Under the pieces are notes generated by a model, which was not told the origin of the DNA, made no database searches, and saw only the letters and a program-made list of their open reading frames with translations. From Moraxella nonliquefaciens (GTDB taxonomy: Bacteria > Pseudomonadota > Gammaproteobacteria > Pseudomonadales > Moraxellaceae): a DNA stretch of 62,723 bases. This document shows, in pieces, positions 40,249 to 50,339 of this stretch. Both the position numbers and the translations under genes were made by a program. The stretch covers positions 1 to 62,723 of the forward strand of contig NZ_LXTW01000003.1 in the NCBI RefSeq assembly GCF_001679005.1, given 5' to 3'. Positions within the stretch are counted from its first letter, which is position 1. Each line of letters begins with the position of its first letter.

Positions 40249-41466
40249 TTAGTCTACTGTTCTTTGAACCAATAGTTGAAGTTCATTATTAAATTTATAA
40301 TTAACAATCTCTCCACTGGCAATTAACTGGATAGCTTCTTCAATCACATTTTTGGGTACAACAAACCATTCCCGAGGATTTACTCGTAGATTATCTTTGG
40401 TATCAAATTCAATATCTAAACAAGCAGAAGCAAATACCCTATGAGTTAACTGCTCAAATTTTTTAGCATTCAAATTATAAATTTGATAAGTTTCTACAAT
40501 TGCTACATCATCATAAAGATATGCCGCTTCATTTTTAGCATTCTTAATACGCTCTTTAACTGGCGTGCTAGAAAAGCCTATTTTATAAAGATTTTTAATA
40601 TCTTTAATTTCTGGTCGCTGAGACTTTGATTTTAAAATGTATATCCAACCTGAGCATTTATCTTCATCATTTATGTTTTCGGTAGTATCGAAAGCATCTA
40701 ATTGTTCTGCTCTATCCAGTTCAGAGACCATCTTTGCGCCTCCGTTATAGATTGCTTTACTTACAGAACGATAATACATATTGCTGACAGTCCCATTTTC
40801 AAAAATAGTTCTAGTTCTGCCATCCTTTCTATTTATCATGGAGCTTCTTAAATTGGAATCTTTACGGCTAACCTCGGTACTTTCCAAGTAAATCATGACC
40901 CCGTCAATGAAATAAAACCTACCAGCTTCCAGCTCATTATCAACGTTTTTGAACTCTATTATCTTTCTTTTACCATCCTTAATTTCTTGATGTACTTTAT
41001 GAAACATTTTTTCGTAGGGAGCAAATTCTCTATCACCCAGTGGTTTGCGTTTTGCCATAAAGTCGGTTTTGGCTCTATCTTCTTCTTTGGGGATATGACG
41101 ATATTTAAAAATAGACAGGTCATCTGATGTATCTAGAATCCCTGAATTATCATTTAGAACATTGTCTAATGTGGGCGTGTTGATTTCTACACAACCTAAC
41201 AGATTGTGTCTATCAAATGGTTTTAGTATCTTTTTGATATTGTCGTCATTGCGAACTTTTTTAAGTCTAGCCATCAAAGAGTATTCAGACATACTACCTT
41301 GACTTGGCTCACGATGATTGCTATCAAGGAAGACATTAATTTCTTCGAACTCATCAATTAGGCGGTCTTCATCAGTTTTGACTTGTGTAGCCTTAGCTTT
41401 GGTATCCAAAATACCAAATGTGTCATCATTCAATATATCATCTATCGTTAATTTTTTATCTGACAT
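40249..41466 (-). CDS. GIY-YIG nuclease family protein (T5orf172-like domain)
   Basis: A 405-residue protein, third gene of the restriction-like operon. The N-terminal half is acidic and contains a repeated ILNDDTFGILDT / VLNDNSGILDT element. The C-terminal domain (about 270-395) reads SGWIYILKSKS ... NLYKIGFSSTPVKERIKNA and ends LRVNPREWFVV, the GIY-YIG-type fold of T5orf172/MUG113 proteins, with the Y..I tyrosines, the KIGFS motif and an arginine in VKERI. It presumably supplies DNA cleavage for the methyltransferase/helicase system. 12 bp after the helicase gene, so translationally linked. Confidence 0.8.
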   Translation of the reverse strand: MSDKKLTIDDILNDDTFGILDTKAKATQVKTDEDRLIDEFEEINVFLDSNHREPSQGSMSEYSLMARLKKVRNDDNIKKILKPFDRHNLLGCVEINTPTLDNVLNDNSGILDTSDDLSIFKYRHIPKEEDRAKTDFMAKRKPLGDREFAPYEKMFHKVHQEIKDGKRKIIEFKNVDNELEAGRFYFIDGVMIYLESTEVSRKDSNLRSSMINRKDGRTRTIFENGTVSNMYYRSVSKAIYNGGAKMVSELDRAEQLDAFDTTENINDEDKCSGWIYILKSKSQRPEIKDIKNLYKIGFSSTPVKERIKNAKNEAAYLYDDVAIVETYQIYNLNAKKFEQLTHRVFASACLDIEFDTKDNLRVNPREWFVVPKNVIEEAIQLIASGEIVNYKFNNELQLLVQRTVD

Positions 41467-41478
41467 AATAAATTATCC

Positions 41479-43458
41479 TTAATTTTCATCCATTTGACGT
41501 TTACGTTTTAGCTCTCTTAAAAATACGATAGCTTCTGCCATTCGCTTTTCTTTTGGGTCAAATGACTGTAAATTAGGTAACTCACCTGTTCGTTCACGAT
41601 ATTCAACTATTTTAGGCCAAAGTAACAGTGCTTCTTCTTCGGTCATTTCTACTTTGATAGATTGAATGTGGTCATCAATTAATTTTAATGTTTTGGTTGT
41701 AATCGCCTTGGATAGTATCTCGAAAGCTTTTTGGAAAGGGTTGATTTGGTCAATCAAATCGATATGAATATCATCAATATTAACAAAGCTGTTTGCCATT
41801 CTGATAAACTTTTTATCAGCTTGTTCAACAATTTCACCATTTTTAACGACAGAATCAAGTACAACGTGTTGTCTTACAGTCTCAACCTCTTCATCATTCA
41901 AGTCAGGATAGATTTCTTTAATAATTTTGGGAATTAGGACTTTATTAATAACTTCAGGCTCAACATTCCCAGGCATCGCCTTGAGCATGGTATTGTCTTG
42001 CAATATTTTGGCTTTTAAATCATTCAAATCCTGCTCAATAATATCTTTGGCACGTTGAGAGGTTGGTGTTTTAAATCCTCGGACACGAATAGTGTTCTCG
42101 TCATCATTTTTCTTATCGTTCTCAGCCTCATTCTCATCTTCAGATTTGAGTTTAAAGTTAAAGTTAGGGGCAAGTACCTGCTCCATTAGCAAAGACGCTG
42201 TAATCGCTTTTAGCATGTTATTTACGGCTATTTTGACCTCTGTTCCCTCTGCATTAGGTTCTGCTATCAAGTTGGTAAATTGAGCATGGGTTTTGTTTGA
42301 GCTATCTCGAGTTGCTCGACCGATAATTTGGATAATTTCAGTTAATGAGCCACGGTAACCAATTGTAAGTGCATGTTCACAAAATGGCCAGTCAAAACCC
42401 TCTTTTGCCATACCTAAAGCGATGATGATATCAATCGCATCCATATCATCCATCGCATGGGTACGCAAATAAGTTGATATTTTTTCTCGCTCTTTTAGCT
42501 CGTCATTGACCAAATCTGCAATCTTCAATGTTTTGCCAGTTTGGGCGTTTTTGACATAAATAACGCCTGTATCAGGGTCTTGGTAATCCACATCTCCTAG
42601 AACATCAATGATATGACCAACTTCTGCCATTTTATCTTTGGATGATTCATTGGCATTAACGTTGGGAATATGAATGATAGTCTTTTTAGTGGCATCAAGA
42701 ATTTCTGCCAATGCTGATATGTCTTTATCAAATGGTTTTTTGAAATAGCGGCCAGTATAAAAGTGATAGCCAATGCCTAATGATTTTAGATATTCATAGC
42801 CATTTAATTGTTGATAATAGTTATAAGTGACTTTGGTAAATTTAATTTCATCTTCAGGCAATAATACTGGTACGTTATCACCTCTAAAGTATGAACCTGT
42901 CATGGCAACGATATGGGCATTTGATTTTGCCATGATATTCTTCATGACTTCACCAAGTCGGTTATCGCCGTCAGCTGAGACATGATGAAATTCATCAATT
43001 GCAATCAGACAGTCATTAAATTGTTTTGCATCTAGTTCATCACAGGCGAATCGAAATGTGGCATGGGTGCAAATCAAGATTTTTTCATCAGAATCCAAGA
43101 ATTCAAGGAGTGCTGATACCTTACTTTTTTCTGAGCCTGATGTACAAAGGTTATAATGAGGATTTGGTGTCCAATCAGCAAAAAAGCCATCTTTGGATAA
43201 AGCTGTTGCCTTGAATGACGCACCAATATTGCGTTCAGGCACTGCAACAATGACTTTTTTTATGCCTTGGTTTTGTAGTTTTTCAAGTGCAATAAACATC
43301 AAAGCTCGTGACTTACCTGATGCAGGTGGGGCTTTGATAAGTAGGTATTGGGCTGAGTTTGCTTTGAATGCAATTTGTTGCATTTCACGCATGCCTTGGT
43401 CATCAGTTTTTTTGCTTAAACCTGTTTGTTGATATTCGGCTTTAAAAAAGTCTGGCAT
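41479..43458 (-). CDS. DEAD/DEAH-type SF2 helicase (restriction-associated)
   Basis: A 659-residue helicase. Walker A is APPASGKSRALM (residues about 43-54), motif II reads LIAIDEFHHVS (DEFH variant), motif III MTGSYF, and motif VI QIIGRATRDSS. The C-terminal about 230 residues are helical and charged. It resembles the Res/HsdR motor part of type I/III restriction enzymes, but no nuclease motif was seen inside it, so cleavage may be delegated to the GIY-YIG protein. It lies between the methyltransferase and nuclease genes on the same strand. Confidence 0.85.
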   Translation of the reverse strand: MPDFFKAEYQQTGLSKKTDDQGMREMQQIAFKANSAQYLLIKAPPASGKSRALMFIALEKLQNQGIKKVIVAVPERNIGASFKATALSKDGFFADWTPNPHYNLCTSGSEKSKVSALLEFLDSDEKILICTHATFRFACDELDAKQFNDCLIAIDEFHHVSADGDNRLGEVMKNIMAKSNAHIVAMTGSYFRGDNVPVLLPEDEIKFTKVTYNYYQQLNGYEYLKSLGIGYHFYTGRYFKKPFDKDISALAEILDATKKTIIHIPNVNANESSKDKMAEVGHIIDVLGDVDYQDPDTGVIYVKNAQTGKTLKIADLVNDELKEREKISTYLRTHAMDDMDAIDIIIALGMAKEGFDWPFCEHALTIGYRGSLTEIIQIIGRATRDSSNKTHAQFTNLIAEPNAEGTEVKIAVNNMLKAITASLLMEQVLAPNFNFKLKSEDENEAENDKKNDDENTIRVRGFKTPTSQRAKDIIEQDLNDLKAKILQDNTMLKAMPGNVEPEVINKVLIPKIIKEIYPDLNDEEVETVRQHVVLDSVVKNGEIVEQADKKFIRMANSFVNIDDIHIDLIDQINPFQKAFEILSKAITTKTLKLIDDHIQSIKVEMTEEEALLLWPKIVEYRERTGELPNLQSFDPKEKRMAEAIVFLRELKRKRQMDEN

Positions 43459-43604
43459 TTTTTATCCTTTGAAAAGGTGAATTTTTTATATCTAACGGAA
43501 TATAATTTTCGAAATTTAATACAATAGAGATTATCAAAGACTCGTCATAAGATGGTGTGTCTTTGATACCTTTGTGGAATATGGCAATATGGTTTAAAAC
43601 CATC

Positions 43605-46307
43605 TTATTTTTTGCTTTTTGTTTCTTCTTCGCTAATCATTTTTTCATAGAGTTTAAAAAGATATTCTAGTCGCTCACTATCACTGTTAAATGGTTGTAA
43701 GCGGTAACATTTTTCGATGGCTTCATTGAGTGCTTGGTGAGCTTTTCTTAGGTCAGAGGGCATAGTTTGAGAGTTATACATCCACGCCAATGTTTTACCG
43801 ATATGATTAGCTCGAGCATCAAGAATATCAAATACATATTGAGCTAATAATTCTTCTTGTTTCTTGTCAATTTTTGGAAATGGGAACGTGTTGTAGCATA
43901 GTTTTGCTGAATATCTATAGCGAGTTTCTAGCTTTCCACCAACTGCTCTAACCCAAACCATGTGCATACGACTGGTAACCACTGCAAAATGCCAAGGTTG
44001 GGCATAATACATAGCAAAATTAGGAGCGACAATAATATTATCCACTCCCAAAAATCCCATTGGTATATATTCTCTCTGTTCAGAGGAAACGCTTGGAATA
44101 AAGATAGAGTCTGTTGGAAAATATCTAATTTCCGCAAATTTATGTGGTATTTCGCTCAATACCTGAGTTGAAGATCTTTTACTTGCCAATCTTACTTCTT
44201 GGGTTTTCTTAACTCTTTCTGCAATCGGTGGAATGGTTAACGTATTTTGCAACTCATTATCTTCAATCCATATACAGAATTTATTTACACCTCTAATAAA
44301 TTCCAATGCACCAACAAGTTTTTTGATATATGGTGCAGCCTCTGGATTTGATGATAATAAATCATCTTTTTCTTCTTCTGACAGTAATAAGTTACCTCCA
44401 TCATTTGCCATGCTACCGAAATTAATTTCAGGCAAATTAGAAATGGCGTTAACCCTAGGTTTTATAAATATATCCTTGCCATCAATTAAATATGCATTGA
44501 TATTTTTAGCAACTATTTTATGTATGATATTTGATGCATTTTGTTTGAAAATATACTTTTCTGAATTTGAGTTACTTCGCAAGGATACAATTGAAACGGT
44601 AACGCCTGCATTTCCTTTGGCATTATTTGTCCACTTAAAGGAAGGGTATGCAAAATTAATTTCAATATTATTTTTTAGCAAATGAGGCCATAAGATAGCA
44701 ACTTGCTCACCTTGATTGATTGAGTTTGTCGTAACAAAAGCAAATTTTGCATTCTGATTAAGAATATATTTTGTGGCGAGATAAAACCAGCAGGCTATAT
44801 AATCAAGGTTATTAAAAGCAATTGATGTGGAATCAAAAATGCGTTTCATATCATTTTTTTGAGATTTATTTTGAAGTCTAGCACCAAGATACGGCGGGTT
44901 ACCAATAATATACACTTCATCAGAATTACTGATTGGACATACTTTTCCCCAACTAATTTTAGTAGCATTCCCTTGTTGAATATTACCAACAGATTTTAAC
45001 GGTAATATCGAAGCCACTTCTGCATACTCAAACAACCGTTCTTCAAAGATAATATTCATTTGATGTTCAGCAAGCCATAGTGATAAAATCGCCACTTCAT
45101 GAGCAAAATCATCAATCTCAATACCATAAAATTGAGAAATATTAATCTGTGAGGCAAAAGCATTGGGCATAGCATCATTTGAAAGCTCAATAATTTTCTT
45201 GATAATCTCAATTTCAAGCACTCGAAGCTCTTTGTAAGTAATAATCAAAAAATTTCCGCTACCACATGCTGGGTCAAAGAACTTGGTATTTGCAATACGA
45301 TTTTGTAGCTTAAAAAGCTGATTAATCGTATTTGCTTTCTCAAGCTCTTCATAAAACTCATCAAGAAACAAAGGCTTGATAAGCTTTAATATGTTTGGTA
45401 CAGACGTATAGTGTTGCCCAAGCTTACTTCTATCCACGCCAGTCGTTACAGCTTGAATCATTGAGCCGAAAATATCAGGATTGATATTTTTCCATTGCAA
45501 TTCGCCAAGCTCCACCAAGATTTTGCGTGCTTTTGCAGAAAATTTTGGTGATGAAATCTTATCTTGAAACAAGCCTCCATTGACATAAGGGAATTTAGCC
45601 AAAAACTCAGGTAAGCCTGTTGTATCTTGGGAATCCAATCTGGCAAATAGCTTATCCAAAAATACATGGGTATCCTTACCGCTGTCATCAGTATGTTGAA
45701 CTAATGTATTGGTAAAAATACTATCATCGGGGAAAATGCCTGTATCTTCAGCAAAAAAACAAAATAGCAACCGTGATAAAAATACATTCAAATGATGAAT
45801 TTGTTCTTTTGACTGATAGATATCAGGATTTTCTTCAATCAAATGGTCATATAGTGTTGCCATTTTATAAGCAGCATTTCTATCTGCCTCATTATCATTG
45901 GCTGAATGATAAACCTCACTTCCTGCAAGCGGTAGAAAAAAGTCATAGTGCTTCGGCAATTCCTTCAACTCAATATCTAATGTCTTGCCAAGCTTAAGAT
46001 CTTTAGCAACTAAACGCTTAAAATCAGTCATAATAGCAAAGCGTGGGCTATGCTTTAGTACGCCTGCATCTTGTGCAATGTCATCAATGGCGTTTAAAAG
46101 ATTATTTTCATCTTCAATACGAAATATGATTTTTTTGGCATATAGCACTTCATCTTCTCGTTTGGAGCGATTTTGGTCACCTTTTTTTAGACGAGTGACT
46201 ACGGATTTACTGATGTCATAGGCAATCAAAAATTCATAGATAAATTCATCTTTGTTTAAATTGGCTATGATTTTCTCAAGGTTATTTTCAATTTTGTGGC
46301 TACTCAT
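43605..46307 (-). CDS. Class I SAM-dependent DNA methyltransferase (MmeI/type IIG-like)
   Basis: A 900-residue adenine-type DNA methyltransferase. The N-terminal helical part (HKIENNLEKIIANLNKDEFI) is followed by SAM motif I FFDPACGSGNFLI (near residue 345) and catalytic motif IV NPPYLGA (near 467), indicating N6-adenine modification. A target-recognition-like middle/C-terminal region and a C-terminal helical segment follow, as in the MmeI methyltransferase family. I see no PD-(D/E)xK motif at its N-terminus, so it is probably methylation-only. First gene of the three-gene operon; 146 bp separate it from the helicase. Confidence 0.88.
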   Translation of the reverse strand: MSSHKIENNLEKIIANLNKDEFIYEFLIAYDISKSVVTRLKKGDQNRSKREDEVLYAKKIIFRIEDENNLLNAIDDIAQDAGVLKHSPRFAIMTDFKRLVAKDLKLGKTLDIELKELPKHYDFFLPLAGSEVYHSANDNEADRNAAYKMATLYDHLIEENPDIYQSKEQIHHLNVFLSRLLFCFFAEDTGIFPDDSIFTNTLVQHTDDSGKDTHVFLDKLFARLDSQDTTGLPEFLAKFPYVNGGLFQDKISSPKFSAKARKILVELGELQWKNINPDIFGSMIQAVTTGVDRSKLGQHYTSVPNILKLIKPLFLDEFYEELEKANTINQLFKLQNRIANTKFFDPACGSGNFLIITYKELRVLEIEIIKKIIELSNDAMPNAFASQINISQFYGIEIDDFAHEVAILSLWLAEHQMNIIFEERLFEYAEVASILPLKSVGNIQQGNATKISWGKVCPISNSDEVYIIGNPPYLGARLQNKSQKNDMKRIFDSTSIAFNNLDYIACWFYLATKYILNQNAKFAFVTTNSINQGEQVAILWPHLLKNNIEINFAYPSFKWTNNAKGNAGVTVSIVSLRSNSNSEKYIFKQNASNIIHKIVAKNINAYLIDGKDIFIKPRVNAISNLPEINFGSMANDGGNLLLSEEEKDDLLSSNPEAAPYIKKLVGALEFIRGVNKFCIWIEDNELQNTLTIPPIAERVKKTQEVRLASKRSSTQVLSEIPHKFAEIRYFPTDSIFIPSVSSEQREYIPMGFLGVDNIIVAPNFAMYYAQPWHFAVVTSRMHMVWVRAVGGKLETRYRYSAKLCYNTFPFPKIDKKQEELLAQYVFDILDARANHIGKTLAWMYNSQTMPSDLRKAHQALNEAIEKCYRLQPFNSDSERLEYLFKLYEKMISEEETKSKK

Positions 46308-46414
46308 GGGATTACCTTGTAATAGAATGTGTTATTTGTTATCTATAAGCTTATTTGGGGCTAATTTCGATATGTTGAGACCAGTTATCGATCATTAGAA
46401 TCAGACATTCCAGT

Positions 46415-46891
46415 AAACTTTCTGAAAAACCACCCAATCCACCCAAAACAAGCTTCACCTTAAGTTAAAATCTTACCAATGATTTACGATAGTGGTTCTT
46501 AATATTTTAAAAGCTGTAAACTTGGCAAAGATATGTTTTACTTTAACCCATGGTTTAGACAGCAGTGTATTATAGTCTTTGGCTTCTTGTACTAATGGCT
46601 TTTATGGATAAGGGTGCCTTCGTGTATGCCAAAGTCAACGGCTATCTGCTCATAGGTGCGATATTCCTTAAGATACTGTAAGGTTGCCATTAATAGATTT
46701 AGCATGCCAATTTTAAGTTTTCTGCTGCCCCTTTGATGTATGGTCGCTTGTGTTTGTTTTAAACAAGCAAGCTATTATTAAAGACTTCTCGTTTAAAGCC
46801 AACTGGGCGTTTGAGCTTTTCATCAGATAAGTGCGTAGATACTTCATGGTTCATTAGGGTATTGTAACATGAAAGGGGTTTTGCAGGAAAT
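46415..46891 (-). mobile_element. IS5-like insertion sequence remnant, right
   Basis: Second, more deleted copy of the element at 39496, in the same orientation: the transposase head (46857-46760, CATTTATCAGATAAG-type codons) and the tail near 46440-46600 are kept, the centre is lost. Inverted ends AAACTTTCTGAAAAACCACC and, on the other side, TTTCCTGCAAAACCCCTTTC. Inactive. Confidence 0.65.
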
Positions 46892-46892
46892 C

Positions 46893-46953
46893 TAATGTTA
46901 TCTGGTCGGAAAATGTGAGTGGTGATATCAGCCATATTGATAAGCACATATTA
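46893..46953. repeat. 61-bp direct repeat, right copy
   Basis: Partner of 39426-39486, three mismatches. It lies immediately outside the right IS remnant, 115 bp before the reductase start codon. Confidence 0.8.
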
Positions 46954-47067
46954 AAATAATCAATTTGAAATAATAACACAATTTTTTTTAAAATATCAGC
47001 ATCTAAAATTTAGTATCAAAATAACTTAGCATCTAAAACGATTAGCATCTAAAACAATAGGACAATC

Positions 47068-48128
47068 ATGGCAACATTTCGCAAAATCCTAAACCCCATC
47101 AGCCTAAAAAACCTTGAACTAAAAAACCGCATTGTCATGCCCCCAATGTGCCAATATTCTGCCACGGACGGTGTGCCAAATGACTGGCATTTGCTCCATT
47201 ACACCGCCGAGCGGTGGGCGGTGTGGGCCTCATTATCGTTGAGATGACCAATGTCGCTGCCAATGGCCGCATTACGGCAAACTGTTTGGGGCTTTGGAAT
47301 GATGAGCAAGAACAAGCGTTTAAAAAATTGGTGGACAGCGTGCATGCACAAGGGGCGAAAATTGGCATTCAAATCGCCCATGCAGGCCGTAAAGCCCAAG
47401 ATGAGCCAAATGCCGTTGCCCCGTCTGCCATTCATTATGGTGAGCTTGACTATGCTGGGCAAAATCTCATCACCCCAAGACAGCTGAGCATTGATGAGAT
47501 AAAAGCATTGGTGCAAGCATTTGCCGACTCTGTCAAAAGAGCGGTGAATGCAGGCTTTGATGCGATTGAGCTTCACGCCGCCCACGGTTATTTGATTCAT
47601 CAATTCTACTCGCCCAAATCCAATCAGCGTACGGACGAATATGGTCAAGACAAAATGCTATTTGGCGAACAAATCATTCAGGCTGCCCGCAAAGTGATGC
47701 CGTCTGAAATGCCCCTAATTGTGCGAATTTCCGCCCAAGAATATGGCGAAAACGGCTTTGACAGCAATTATGGCGTACAAGTCGCCAAACGCTTCTCGGA
47801 CGCAGGGGCGGACGTGTTTGATGTAAGCGGTGGTGGAGACGGCGTACTGTGTGCAGGCAAGCACCCCGAATTTTTTGCAGGCTATCAAGTGGAGCTGGCT
47901 CGTAAGGTCAAACACGCCACAGGCAAACCTGTGATTGCTGTGGGCATGCTAGATGACCCTGCCGTGGCTGACCATGTGCTTGGCGTGGGCGATGCCGACC
48001 TTGTGGCGATAGGTCGTGGGCTGCTTCGAGACCCATATTGGGTGCTAAACGCCCAGTATCAGCAAAACCGCTCAGATGGCAAAGAGGTGCAGTTTGTGCC
48101 AAGGCAATATGAGCGTGGGTTTATGTAA
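47068..48128 (+). pseudogene. Old yellow enzyme-type NADH:flavin oxidoreductase, 1-bp frameshift
   Basis: An FMN-dependent ene-reductase of the YqjM/NamA group: MATFRKILNPISLKNLELKN, then MPPMCQYSATDG (FMN/substrate loop) up to HYTA, where one C is missing after 47208 so the expected RAVGGVGLIIVEM is read in another frame. From 47214 the rest is intact: IQIAHAGRKAQ, HAAHGYLIHQFYSPKSNQRT and the FMN phosphate site DLVAIGRGLLRDPYW. Only a truncated 304-residue protein could start at 47214, lacking the N-terminal barrel strand. Either a real null allele or a sequencing error. First gene of the nitroreductase/adhC cluster. Confidence 0.85.
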
Positions 48129-48234
48129 ATTTTTCAGCAATGAACGGTATTTTTGGGCGATTTGGGCTGTTTAATCATGCTTAAATCGTGTTTAGATACA
48201 TTGTCATAATCATTCATTATTTTGGAGTTCAACC

Positions 48235-48894
48235 ATGCAATTTTTTAACAAAGATGACGTTTTAAACGCCTTTCATCGCCGTGCTTCTACCCGTTCGTAT
48301 GACGGTAGCCGTAAAATCCCTGCCGATGAGTTTAATGCCATTTTGGAAATGGGGCGACTCTCCCCAAGCTCGGTAGGTTCTGAACCTTGGCAATTTTTGG
48401 TGTTACAAAATGCCGATTTACGCCAAAAGTTAAAGCCTTACTGCTGGGGCATTCCGACCATGGAAACATCCAGTCATATCGTTGCCATACTTGCCAAGAA
48501 AAACGCCCGTTATGACACGCCTTATTTTGGTGAAATCATGGACAGACGAGGGCTTATGGGTGATGACCGTGCCAAGGCATTGGAGGTGTACCAAAAATTC
48601 CAAGAACAAGACATCGCCATCTTAGACACCGAACGCAGTCTGTATGACTGGGCAAGCAAGCAAACCTACATCGCACTTGCCAATATGATGACAGGGGCTG
48701 CCATGATTGGGGTGGACTCTTGCCCGATTGAAGGTTTTGCTTACAAGGAGGTGAACCAGCTTTTGGCAGACGAGGGTTTGTTTGACCCAAATGAGTGGGC
48801 GGTGTCGGTCATGGTAACATTTGGCTATCGTGATAAAGAGATTAAGCCCAAAGCACGCAAAACTTTTGAACAGGTTGTGAAGTTTGTGGAATAG
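48235..48894 (+). CDS. NAD(P)H-dependent nitroreductase family protein
   Basis: A 219-residue FMN enzyme of the NfsB/oxygen-insensitive nitroreductase group: FHRRASTRSYDGSRKIPADE (FMN phosphate contacts), the LSPSSVGSEPWQFLVL block and the C-terminal VSVMVTFGYRDKEIKPKARK. It reduces nitroaromatics or quinones using NAD(P)H; the physiological substrate is unknown. 106 bp after the reductase pseudogene with a TTGGAG ribosome-binding site, 60 bp before adhC, suggesting one electrophile-detoxification cluster under the LysR regulator. Confidence 0.9.
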   Translation: MQFFNKDDVLNAFHRRASTRSYDGSRKIPADEFNAILEMGRLSPSSVGSEPWQFLVLQNADLRQKLKPYCWGIPTMETSSHIVAILAKKNARYDTPYFGEIMDRRGLMGDDRAKALEVYQKFQEQDIAILDTERSLYDWASKQTYIALANMMTGAAMIGVDSCPIEGFAYKEVNQLLADEGLFDPNEWAVSVMVTFGYRDKEIKPKARKTFEQVVKFVE

Positions 48895-48954
48895 TGTTGA
48901 TTGATTGATCACTTTGCATTTAATATTTACCATTTTTATCATTAGGTATCCATT

Positions 48955-50076
48955 ATGAACACCATTAAATCTCGTGCAGCGGTGGCATTTGCCCCCAACG
49001 AACCCTTAAAAATTGTAGAAATTGACGTAGAACGCCCCAAAAAAGGTGAGGTTTTGGTCAAAATCACTCACACAGGCGTGTGCCACACAGATGCCTTTAC
49101 CTTATCAGGTGCTGACCCAGAGGGGCTATTTCCTGCCGTACTTGGGCATGAAGGAGCGGGCGTGGTGGTAGAGGTAGGAGAGGGTGTAACAAGTGTTGCC
49201 GTTGGCGACCACGTCATTCCGCTTTATACAGCAGAATGTGGTGAGTGTCTGTTTTGCCAGTCTGACAAAACCAACCTATGTGTTTCTGTGCGAGCCACAC
49301 AAGGCAAGGGCGTGATGCCAGACGGTACTAGCCGTTTTTCATATGAGGGCAAACCGATTTATCATTATATGGGCTGTTCTACATTTAGCGAATACACGGT
49401 GGTTGCTGATGTATCACTTGCCAAAATCAACCCCGATGCCAACCCCCAAGAAGTCTGTTTGCTAGGGTGTGGGGTAACAACAGGCATTGGTGCGGTGCAT
49501 AACACCGCCAAAGTGCAGGCAGGCGACTCTGTGGCAGTGTTTGGCTTGGGTGGTATTGGTTTGGCAGTCATTCAAGGGGCAAAACAAGCGAGTGCTGGGC
49601 GGATTTTTGCCATTGACACCAACCCTGAAAAATTTGCGTTGGCAAAAGAATTTGGGGCAACCGACTGCCTAAACCCAAAAGATTTTGATAAACCAATCCA
49701 AGAGGTACTCATTGAGATGACCAAATGGGGCGTTGACCACACTTTTGAATGTATTGGTAATGTGAATGTCATGCGTGCAGCGTTGGAGTCGGCTCATCGT
49801 GGTTGGGGGCAGTCGGTGGTTATTGGTGTGGCAGGGGCAGGAGAGGAGATTTCTGCCCGTCCTTTCCAACTTGTTACAGGCAGAACATGGAAAGGCACGG
49901 CATTTGGTGGCGTCAAAGGTCGCAGCCAATTACCCCAAATGGTAGAGGATGCCATGAGTGGCAAAATCCGCTTATCGCCTTTTGTTACGCACACCATGCC
50001 ATTAGAGCAAATCAATGACGCTTTTGATTTAATGCACCAAGGTGAGTCAATCCGTTCGGTGGTGCATTATTCTTAA
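48955..50076 (+). CDS. adhC: S-(hydroxymethyl)glutathione dehydrogenase / class III alcohol dehydrogenase
   Basis: A 373-residue zinc- and NAD-dependent enzyme that oxidises the formaldehyde-glutathione adduct and reduces S-nitrosoglutathione. The catalytic zinc cysteine is in GVCHTDAFTLSGADPEG and the histidine in GHEGAGVVVEVG; structural zinc cysteines are in CGECLFCQSDKTNLC; the coenzyme loop is VFGLGGIGLAVIQGA. Length is standard for the class III family. No FrmB-type hydrolase gene adjoins it. Ends at a terminator. Confidence 0.95.
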   Translation: MNTIKSRAAVAFAPNEPLKIVEIDVERPKKGEVLVKITHTGVCHTDAFTLSGADPEGLFPAVLGHEGAGVVVEVGEGVTSVAVGDHVIPLYTAECGECLFCQSDKTNLCVSVRATQGKGVMPDGTSRFSYEGKPIYHYMGCSTFSEYTVVADVSLAKINPDANPQEVCLLGCGVTTGIGAVHNTAKVQAGDSVAVFGLGGIGLAVIQGAKQASAGRIFAIDTNPEKFALAKEFGATDCLNPKDFDKPIQEVLIEMTKWGVDHTFECIGNVNVMRAALESAHRGWGQSVVIGVAGAGEEISARPFQLVTGRTWKGTAFGGVKGRSQLPQMVEDAMSGKIRLSPFVTHTMPLEQINDAFDLMHQGESIRSVVHYS

Positions 50077-50096
50077 CTCTTAAATGCTGGTTTGGT

Positions 50097-50128
50097 AAAA
50101 AGACTGTCTTTATGGGCGGTCTTTTTTG
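50097..50128 (+). terminator. Terminator after adhC
   Basis: AAAAGACTGTC and GCGGTCTTTT pair (one G-U) and are followed by a T run. Confidence 0.8.
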
Positions 50129-50339
50129 TGTAAATGATACTAATTCCTAAGCAAATTTTATTTTTTGGCTAAATTGTGTTACAATCTTTCGGATATTAAC
50201 AAATTTTGGACAGATTTTGTTCAAAATGAACGTCATTGGTGCAATCAAATATGAATAGGACTGATGTATCTCATCAGTCTTTTTACTGGGTTATTGTTTA
50301 TCCATATTTTATTGCACTACCATATCATAGGAGTGTAAT

